Assembly: GCA_951804985.1 (NCBI GenBank)
Contig: OX638133.1
Location: 27,248,963-27,312,962, forward strand
Direction of reading: 5' to 3'
DNA from: Dryomyza anilis
Lineage: Eukaryota > Arthropoda > Insecta > Diptera > Dryomyzidae
DNA: 64,000 bases
The position numbers and the translations under genes are program-made. The notes under the pieces were generated by a model. That model did no database searches. It saw only the letters and a program-made list of their open reading frames with translations, and was not told the origin of the DNA. Of the stretch, positions 33,165 through 43,000 are shown piece after piece (positions within the stretch are counted from its first letter, which is position 1; each line of letters begins with the position of its first letter).

Positions 33165-34486
33165 TAGTGATGATAATTTGCAAAAAAAAGGCAAGAAATG
33201 GTAATCTTGTATTGCTCTTGTTCTTGCACGCTAAGTCTTGCTCTTGTTCTTGCAATACCTTTCTTGCTCTTGCTTGCAAGAATCTTGCAAAATTTTAAGT
33301 TTAATATTTTAAATAAAAGATCGACGACAATTATCCTTTAACTGCATATTAATTATGAAAACGAATAGAATTTGAACACTAATTGTATTTAAGTTACTTA
33401 TTTTTCATATTTTCAATTTCTACAACAAAAAATAAATTATTTTACTAACAAAAAAAAAAATCCAATAACAATAACAATAACAATTTGAATTATATTTAAA
33501 CATGAATTAACTAATATAACATAATTGTATAAATCAAGTGATGTTGACGAGACAATTCAAAATCTGAAGTCCATAATAAGTCCATAATACACGTACCGTA
33601 TATCAAGAGAACACAAATAGAACACACAAACATGTATGTATCTAGTCAACAACAACGAGTTTTTTTGTTTGTGGTACAAAAAATGTCCCGCCAAAAATTC
33701 TATCAAAAGCTTGGACGCTGCGTTATTCGCATTTTTGTTGTTGTTGCACTTTCAAACGAATCAGCGGATTTGTGAAAAAAAAAACAAAAACACAAAAAGA
33801 AATACCAACTAAATGAGGTACACTGTGAAAATGTTCATATATTATTTTTTTGTTTGTTTTTATAAGTGAAATGAAATAATGCACATAAAACTTAACTTAA
33901 TAATGACTTTATGATTTTACAATTAACAAAAAAACAATGTATAAAAGTATAACAAAAAAACTATTTGAATAGCACAGTGCATATGCACAATCGATGTACG
34001 AACTAGCGTAGCAAAGAACAGAGAAACAACATTGTTTTGTCTATTTTATCTTTTTTAAGCGACTTTTTAAGCACTTTTGAAGCTATTTACCGCTTCAAAA
34101 GTGCTTCACAGACCTAATTTTTAAGATGCTTATATTATTTAGCCTTGAAAAACAAAAAAAAAATAAAAAAAATAAAACACATCATCATTAATGTTCACGT
34201 TCATAAACATTTTGTACGCTTTCCATTGTTACTTGTTGTTCAATATTTAGTAATATCATGAATTCTTTTGAATTTCATTATTACCATAAAAACATAATAA
34301 ATACATCAAAATGATAAAAAAAACGCAAGAGTCTTGCTTTTCTTGCATTTCTTGCAGTGTTAGTCTTGCACCTGCTCTTGTTCTTGCATTTCTTATCTTG
34401 CTCTTGTTCTTGCAAGAAATTTCGATCTTGTTCTCGCTCTTGTTCTGGTAAAAAATGCAAGAACAAGACATTTTTGATCATCACTA
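33165..34486. mobile_element. Non-autonomous hAT-type element, 1322 bp
   Basis: Terminal 'tagtgatgat' (33165) and 'atcatcacta' (ending 34486) are inverted. Flanking 8-bp duplications are 'cgtgaatt' (33157-33164) and 'cgtgtatt' (34487-34494), 7 of 8 matching; 8 bp is the hAT hallmark. Subterminal arrays of 'cttgctcttgttcttgc' occur on the left (33200-33300) and right (34325-34470), like the subterminal motif clusters that hAT transposases bind. No transposase frame is present. Confidence 0.85.
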
Positions 34487-34494
34487 CGTGTATT

Positions 34495-35790
34495 TCCCTC
34501 GAACACTTACCATTGTAATACCTTACGCACCCAACATATCAACGTAAGACTACCAATAGAGGATGAAATATTGTCATCCCCTATCAAAAGGATTTTGAAG
34601 CCCCTGCCCAGATGTTCCAATTGTATTCCACCTTAGGCCGTATATATGTGGTGTAGACAGTGTGCAAGTCAGTAGGAGCGAGTATGTCTTACACCGTTTT
34701 AGAAAACCGATGTACTTTCGACACATCAAATATATGATCGTTCCAACGGAGGTCACATTGTATTGTTATGCCCAGTATTGCACAGTTGACTGTGCAATAT
34801 CCACAACATCCATATTTAAGGGAGGGTGCCGTGAATCCATTCTTTTGTGATTGGGTCTTGATTGCATTAAAATCATCTCCATTTGCAAGACCCCACTCTA
34901 AGATTGTTTTAAGGTCATTATTGAGTGTGTCATTCATGTTGTGTCTTTTCTCTCAATCTCCAAAGAGTTTAGACACTTCAGGAACGAATATGAATGACAA
35001 ATGTTACTGTCATCTGAAAAGAAAAGGATCGGGCTCTGATCGAAGGTCAAAAGGTCATTAATAAAGACCAGAATAGGGACGGCGATAGGACGGAACCGTG
35101 CTGGACTCCAGAATTGATGGAATCTTGTTCTGAAAGAACACCATCTATCGCAACTCGTATAGAACGACCCTGTAGAAAACTAGATATCCATCGAGTAAAA
35201 GAAATATCGACACCATATGCAATTAATTTTTTCATGTCATTTATTAAATTCATCTACTGGGATCAGGCAGATTACATTTAATTGTTAATTAATAATACCT
35301 ATATAATTAATCTTGGCTTGTTGATGACAGCATGGTGGAGCCGAAATTGGCTCCCAATCCAAAAACAATTCCGTAATTAGTTCTATTGTGACTGAGACAA
35401 ACGAGGCCTCAGTCCACCATTCTTCTGTCGAAGCTATAAATCAGCGTAACGAGGGCCTCATGCCAAACACGGTCAAACGCCTTCGAGATATCAAGAGTTA
35501 CTGTCTTACTCTCCACGAAAAGTTAAATACAATTATTCCACTTTTCTGAGAGAACCGCCATTAAGTCACCCGTGGATCTGGTCCTACGGAAACCATATTG
35601 CCGGTTTCTGAGTAATTCGTTGTACTCCAAGTAGTTCACAAGGTGGAATTTAATAACGCTTTCCATTACCTTAGAGAGCGCAGAGCATATTTCAATGGGT
35701 CGGTAATTGGCAGGGTTCATAGACTTGCCTTTTTTTGGAACTGGCTGGATATTGGCAACATTCCAACAAGATAGAAAAACACCTGTCGTT
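34495..35790 (-). pseudogene. Decayed LINE reverse transcriptase (Jockey-like)
   Basis: Reading right to left, 'ANYRPIEICSALSKVMESVI' and 'NRQYGFRRTRSTGDLM' (35720-35523) are followed by 'TVTLDISKAFDRVWHEALV' (~35500, RT motif A with its Asp). Next come 'GVQHGSVLSPSLF' (~35100, motif B) and, after a frame change, 'FFSDDSN' (~35010, the position of the catalytic Asp pair). A later part continues to about 34560. Stops, frame shifts and a ~150-bp AT-rich interruption near 35270-35420 show long decay. Both ends are truncated. Confidence 0.8.
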
Positions 35791-36044
35791 TAGGAGAAAA
35801 GTTGAAAAGTTTACGCAATGGGTGTCAATATATTAATTTTTGTATTCATTTTGTAATTATCTTGGAAACTAAAAGAATTTAAATACTATTACTACTACTT
35901 TTATATCTGGTAGAAAGTAGTTTTTAAAATTCCTTCGTCAAAATGTGATAAAATATTGAAAAACTTTTTTCAGTTTATGATTTATTATTCATTCCATATA
36001 AAAGCTGATTTGATTTCATGATAAAATTTTAATCTATGTATAAA

Positions 36045-36300
36045 TCGTCGTTGTAGAACGAAAAGTCACCAAATACATTTCTATGAAAAACTTAATTTTC
36101 GAGTTTGTTGATTAATATTATAAAAAGTATTTGATGAATTTTTAAAGTTGCAAAATCAATTTATAATTTTACATTTTCTTATCATGTGGTAAAAAAATTG
36201 AGATCATCGATTAAAAATTGACATATTTATAAAGATTATTGTAAATGAATATTTGGCATTTTGAAAATGTATTTGGTGACTTTTCGTTCTACAACGACGA
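36045..36300. mobile_element. MITE family D (tcgtcgttgtagaacg)
   Basis: TIRs of about 37 bp begin 'tcgtcgttgtagaacgaaaa' and are mirrored at 36264-36300. Other copies lie at 42383-42641, 46439-46690 and 55771-55880. Confidence 0.85.
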
Positions 36301-37439
36301 AATATATGAGGTCGTGTCTTCAATAATGAACAAAAAAAATTGTGTGTTCATATCTATGACGCATAATCATAGACAATTTTAAGTCGACTTTAAGAAAAAA
36401 ATATTTTTTAAAATTCTAAAAACTTTCTTTGAAAGATTTTTCATAAAATAAAATTTTAACTTTAGTGATTTTTATCTCCCTAACCATTAAAGCTACAATC
36501 TCCAAATGCAAAACTTAAATTCTCTCAAGAATTCTCCATACAAAACTTATCAAATTTTTAAAATCGCTTGAGTGGTTCCGAAAATAATAAATTTCGCCAC
36601 TTTTTAGAGCGTTTGGGCACACTGTGCACTGTGGTGGCAACACTTCAATGAACATTTGATATACGATTTTCTTTTTACTCATGCGATGCCAATTTTTAAC
36701 GAAATATACTATGTCAAATGAAATAAAATACAAAAAATGAAAATAAAATGCAACAATTGACAGCAACAGCCTGTCGATGCAGCGACAACCCTACATAAAA
36801 AGGTTTTTAATAAATTAGAAAACTTTGCAGAACCCTCAATAAAAACGTGCTGCCCAATGACTGGCTGCCAACAAACAACTGATCGATCCATCAAAGTCAC
36901 TGGGTTAAGGAGATGTTTGAAAATGGCCAAAAATGGAAGGAATGTATTTAATGGAAGCGCCTGACTCGTTGTTGCTGTCTCGGTTGCTAAAATGTTTTGC
37001 TGTTAAATTCTTGTTTATTGTTGTAACTAACAAGTGCACTTTTTTTAGGTAACCGCTTCAGTGCACCACATTTGAATTTGTGTTTGAATGATTTATATTG
37101 GCAGATTTTTCATGTACATTTTTTTACTATTTCCGACCAATTTGGTACTACAACAAAATATTGATCTTCGTTATTTTTTTCTTTTTGTCAATACACAACG
37201 GTTTAATGTCATTAATATTATAGATAATTATTGAAAAAAAAAAGTATATTATTTTTTTTTTATTTCAAGTTTTAGTTATGTGTGACCCAACAGTGCGTAT
37301 GATTAACATTCCTTTTTTAAATTTTACTTTGATGGTATTTCGTTCTTTCTGCTAAAATAACAAACTTCAATAGTTTTACTGTTTACCTTTTATACAGTAA
37401 AACGGCAATAAACAAAAACAGTTAAACATTTTTTTTTAA
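36301..37439. other. No recognised gene
   Basis: AT-rich. A slightly GC-richer patch at 36590-36990 has only frames below 85 codons, without domains. Confidence 0.35.
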
Positions 37440-37990
37440 GCATTGTTATGTTATAAAATTGTTCTAAACTGTTATACAGTTAATTATGTACACTGTTGAA
37501 CTGTTATACAGTTTAACTGCAATGAACATAAACGGTTATTTCCATACATAGAAACTGTTATACAGTAAAACTGTTATACAGTAAAACTGTTATACAGCAA
37601 AACTGTTATACAGCAAAACAGTAGAACTTTTATACAGTAAAACTGTTATACAGTAAAACTGTTATACAGTAAAACTATTATACAGTAAAACATTTATACA
37701 GTAAAACTGTTATACAGTAAAACTTTTATACAGTAAAACTGTTATACAGTAACTCTTTTATACAGTAAAACTGTTATACAGTAAAACGGTTATACAGTAA
37801 AACTGTTATACAGTAAAACTTTTATACAGTAAAACTGTTATACAGTAAAACTGTTATACAGTTAAACTGTTATACATAGTAGAACTTTTATACAGTCATA
37901 TAGTTTAACTCTCATTTTATTTAAATTCTTGCACACTTAAATTGTTAAACAGTAAAACGTTTATACCGTAAAAATTTTACGTGATAAACG
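37440..37990. repeat. 16-bp hairpin minisatellite (ttatacagtaaaactg)
   Basis: About 25 head-to-tail units 'ttatacagtaaaactg' occupy 37550-37900, with decayed units on both sides. Each junction contains 'actgttatacagt', an interrupted palindrome, so every unit can form a small hairpin. Confidence 0.9.
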
Positions 37991-38124
37991 GTTATACAAT
38001 AAATTTGGTATATATTAAATCTGTCCTACGGCAAAACTATAATAAACAGAATTGGTTACACCATAAAAATATAACAATCTAATATATAACACTATATAAA
38101 AATAACACTCAACAATACGAGAAA

Positions 38125-38720
38125 AATGTTTACCATGGACTTCCCATCAATTCTAAATAATTCGCGGTTGCTGATTTTGACTGCATACTCAGTTTTTTTT
38201 TTCTATTACGTACCGTTTTTAATAAAAATGCTCTCGAATTTGCAGGCCCTTTTTCGCCACTTTTTAGACCTAAAAAAAAACAGACCCTTACACAACCAGG
38301 TTTCCAAAAAAACTGTAAATGCAATTTTTCTCTCAATTGTCAAAACTAATTACAATATATCGATAAATACTGTTATTCCGATAGGGTTTTAAGATATTTG
38401 AATCTAAACTTGAAATTTTTTTTTTTTTATATTTTTAGACGATTTTTTAGCATTGTGAATCTAATGATAAATTAAAATATTATATATGATTATGCGGAGC
38501 ATAGTTCAAACTAATGATAAAAATTACTAATTTTTTTGAATCAGTTCTCATTTTAAAAATATGCCCAATCAACCCAGTTTCCATTAAAAACTGCATTATT
38601 TTATAATGCTTGTATGTTTTACAAACAAATTTCTGAAAATTAACCATTTTTAACTGAGTTTTCTCAAAAATGCTACGTAATACGAAAAAACTGAGTATGC
38701 TATAAGAATAAGCATACTTT
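38125..38720. mobile_element. TIR element with 'gcatactcagtttttt' ends, copy 1
   Basis: Inverted repeats 'gcatactcagttttttt' plus 'tattacgta' occur near 38183 and in reverse complement near 38700. An inverse copy is at 43880-44480 and includes matching outer flanks. Frames inside (for example 38126-38392) are not convincing genes. Confidence 0.65.
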
Positions 38721-38725
38721 AATGT

Positions 38726-38931
38726 ACACCCAGAAAAAAATTCCCTCAAATCAATAGGACAATTATTGATTTAATAGTATACACAAAATAAATCTTTTCA
38801 TATAAACTCAATGGAAATGTCATGGTATTTTCAAGTATTCAATGGTATTTTTCGATTAAAATAATAATTTTTCCTATTGACTATTTTTAATAGTAAAAAA
38901 ACTATTATTTATATAGTATTTTTTCTGGGTT
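38726..38931. mobile_element. 'cacccagaaaaa' MITE (family B)
   Basis: It runs from 'acccagaaaaaaattccctc' to 'tatagtattttttctgggt', with 'caataggacaattattgatt' inside, and is nearly collinear with 62420-62632. Confidence 0.85.
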
Positions 38932-38949
38932 AGTAATGGTATTTTCAGA

Positions 38950-39845
38950 TTACAGGTATTTTTATTGAAAATTTGTTATAGAAAAGAGTTAAAAAAATGT
39001 GTTCACAGGACGTATTTTAAAAAGTAGATCAAATAGAAAAAAGTTAGTAATTTTGATAGTTAATTTGATCTATGCTCTAGATAACCATAAATCATTTTTT
39101 TTTATATTATTAAATCATAAATGATAAAAAAATACAAACAAACTTTATTGAAATTGTTAATATTAGTTCAAATGGTCGGTCGTTGAAATGTCAATAACTC
39201 TGAAAAGGCAAAAAAAGGCAACATTTTCATTAGTGTTTTAAAAAGCCTAATATGTGCACTGAATAACAATATAATCAGATTTTCCGTAGCGTGCCCGGAA
39301 CGTATTTGTTTTCATCTTTGTAAATGAAGAATAATTAAAAAAAAAATGTTATTTACTCCAGCATTTTTTATTTCTAAAGAATAAAAAATTTCTAAAACAA
39401 TAATATTTAAAAAACCTTATAAATTTTAAAATGAGTTGTAGATGGCTGCATTACAAAAAAAATGTTTTTATAGTTTTTAAAATAAACGTTTCAAAAAATT
39501 GATCACAAATTTTACAATATTTTTTCTTGCAATTGTTGCGAAAAAATGTCTGTGTTTGAGAGAGTGTGAGGAAAAGTTTGATACATGTGACATAAATTGA
39601 GTAATTCCACATTGTAGGCAATTTAATTTACTATACAAATGCTAACAAAAATTAGTGTCTGTGGTCAATTTAACTTTTGAGGTTTTCACCAACTTTAGGT
39701 ACTCGCTGCACCACTGTGCGACGTTACTTTTATAAACCAAACATTAGTAAAATTAAATCACAGAACATTTTGAATATTTTTACGAATTATAATCATCGTT
39801 GTAAAAGTAAAAAAAGTAATTTCCTAATTTTTAAATAGTTCAAAA
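38950..39845. other. No recognised gene; partial repeat at 38960-39130
   Basis: 'gatctatgctctagataacc' at ~39065 matches the inverse of 43725-43745, a remnant of the element seen at 43.5-44.5 kb. The rest is anonymous. Confidence 0.35.
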
Positions 39846-39849
39846 TTAC

Positions 39850-40057
39850 ACTCAGAAAAAACATACCATCAAATTAATAGTTTTTACTATTAAAATTAGT
39901 CAATAGGATATTTGTCCGATATACTATTAACTTAATCAGTGAATCCTATTAAATACTATAACATTTTTTTGAGTTTGTATGAACATATTTATTATTTGTA
40001 TACTATTAAATCAATAATTGTCCTATTGACAAATTTTAATAGGATTTTATGATTTTT
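39850..40057. mobile_element. Family B MITE next to a splice acceptor
   Basis: It starts 'acactcagaaaaaacatacc' and ends near 'ttttatgatttttctga'. It carries 'attagtcaataggatat' and the inverse 'caataattgtcctattgaca'. The right end is about 35 bp from the FLVCR-like exon that starts at 40093. Confidence 0.65.
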
Positions 40058-40092
40058 CTGATTTTTTCTTTTTGATTTCTTTATACCTTCAG

Positions 40093-43000
40093 CTCGGTGT
40101 AGCGATTGGTTTTGTGCTGCCACCAATTTTAGTTAGCAACTCCGATGATCTCGGTGAAATCGGTCACGACTTGCAATGGATGTTCTATTATGTGGCCGGT
40201 TTTACATCGATTCTGGTCGTTCTCATGGTTTTGTGTGAGTATTACAAATGTATAGAACAAATATCAGTTTTTTTTATTTTTTTTTTGTTTTTTTTTTACA
40301 ATAGTCTTCCAGGACAAACCACCAACGCCGCCGTCTGCCGCACAGGAAGTTGCACTGCCCGGTGCGGAGCAAGAGGTCTCCTTCGTGCAGTCGCTAAAGA
40401 ATTTAGTCACCAATCGGAACTACATTCTGTTGCTGCTCTCGTATGGTATGAATGTGGGCGTTTTTTATGCCATTTCAACATTGCTCAATCCGGTAGGTAG
40501 TCCCGATGCTGCTCAATTGAATGCTATTCAATAAGTTATAAATTTACTAACGATGCTTTTTATTCAAACTTTATTATATGTATTTTTTAATTGTGTTGTA
40601 GGTGGTACTCAAGTATTATCCGGGCCATGAGGTCGACACGGGACGCATTGGTTTGAGTATCGTGCTGGCGGGCATGCTGGGCTCGGTGGTCTCTGGAATT
40701 GTTTTGGACAAAACACATAAATTCAAGTGAGTCATTATTAATCCTTATTCATTAAGCGAAAATATGCATTTTTCATTTTTGATCCAAAAAACTAGAAGAT
40801 CTAGATTACTTATATCCCTCTGCTGTCTGAGATTAAAAATGGGTCTGATAGGTAGATTGTGACCGGTGACCTGACCACATATGTTCAAATACATCATATC
40901 GTCACTGTCATGCCAAAGGGGCGAATGTGCATTTTTAAAAATGTTGGGAAATCAAAGTTTAAAGTTTGAAGTGCTTTAAAAATTAGCAAAATTTAAATTT
41001 TTTTAAATTTTTTCTATTATTTTGGTTTATTTGTGAATTATTATAACGTATGTAAAATATATTGCACCAATAAAAAATTATATCAAAAAAACGAAGAAAT
41101 TGGAAATCTTGTCATGGCCAAAAGGACTTTTTTTTCGTTTTTTTGCTGTTACTCTTTAATAGTTCAAGATAAAATAGTGATGTAAAGGCAATTATTGTTG
41201 GTTTTCAAAGCATCTACCGATCTGCATCAATTATTAAAAAAATTTTGCCAAACATTAATTTGCCATTTGTTATTTGCAGGAAAAAATGTTTGGCAAAATA
41301 TTTTTAAATAATGATGCCAATCGATAGGTACTTTAAAAGCAAACAATAAATACCTTCACACCACTATTTTATCTTGAACCAATTAAAAATTATAGCAAAA
41401 AAACGAAGAAATTGGAAAAATTTAAAATCTTGTCATGCCAAAAGGGCGAATCATTTCGTTTTTTTGCTATAACTCTTTAATGGTAAAAAATAAAATAGTG
41501 ATGTAAAGGCAATTATTGTTTGTTTTCAATGCACCTATCTGCATTATTAATTAGAAATATTTTGCCAAACATTTTTTCCTGCAAATAACAAATGGCAACT
41601 TAATGTTTGTTAACATATTTTTAATTAATGATGCAGATCGATAGGTGCATTGAAAACAAACTATAAATGCCTTTACACCACTATTTTATCTTATACCAAT
41701 AAAAAGTTATAGCGATAAAACGAAAAGATTCGCCCTTTTGGCATGACAAGATTTTCAATTTTTCAAATTCGTCCTTTTGGTTTAGTCTTTTATGGCTAGA
41801 AATATCCAACAAAATAATACGCGATTTTGGCACAGCATTCAACTACATTCAAAAATGTAAAATAAAAACAAATGTCAAAAATTGCACATTCACCCCTTTG
41901 GCATGCTAGTGACGATATCTACTGCTGAATTTGACTGTATACCGGCCGCTATGAACTTTTTTTTTATATAAACCCATTTACTTTATACTCAAATATATAA
42001 ATAATGGTTTTCTCGCGTTGATCTAATAATAATCGAAATTCGGTATACATTTGTCAGAGCTACTCAAATAAAAGACAATTATTTGGCGATTGCAGGTGTT
42101 AGATGCAATTTTCGTAAAATCGTCACGTAAAAGAGATGTGAAAATTATGATATATGGGATTTCAATGACAAATAATTTTTCAAAAATGCAAAATTTACAA
42201 AATATATGCAAATGATATGCATATTATATGCAAAATATGCAATAAATATGCTTTTTTACATTAAACTACTCTGGTAATCTACATAAATCATTAAACGTGC
42301 TTCTATACGAAAAATTTGGATGATTTATGCAAAAATTATGCCAAAAATATGCAATAAATATGAAAAATATGCAAACTATATATCGTCGTTGTAGAACGAA
42401 AAGTCACCAAAAACATTTTTATGGAAAACTTAAATTTCGAGTTTGTTGATTATTATTATAAAAAGTAATTAAAGCATTTTTAAAGTTGACATATCAATTG
42501 ATAGATTTACGTTTTCTTAACATGTGGTAAAAAAAATTGAGATCAACGTTTAACAATTGACAGATATATATAAAGATTTTTATAAATGAATATTTGGCAT
42601 TTTGAAAATGTATTTGGTGACTTTTCGTTCTACAGCGACGATATATAAAATATGCAAACTATATGCAAAATTTACAAAATATATGAAAAATATGCAAAAA
42701 AATATGCAAAATATTCAAAATATGCAACACAGATTGACCATAATTCAAATTAGTTTTTAACAATAATTAATTCTTTTTTTGTCCGACTTAAATTTGAAGC
42801 TCCGTTAAAATATGCATTTGCATATAAAGCCGCACCCTAATTATGAGTTTAAATATGAAAATCGGAAACAATGTTACTCATACTCACTGCCAATTTATTT
42901 ATCTACAATTTTATTGCATTCTCCTGTTTAGTTTGTATTACACAAATACCATTTATTATCGTAATATGTCATATCGTAAATAATTTGCGCTAAACTGCAA

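Noticed and set aside
37550..37900. CRISPR array
   Set aside because: The 16-bp units are contiguous without unique spacers and the genome is eukaryotic; it is a minisatellite.
40072..40500. 142-codon plus-strand frame as a single gene
   Set aside because: It reads through the 40235-40304 intron in the wrong frame; the GT-AG split gives the FLVCR-like continuation.
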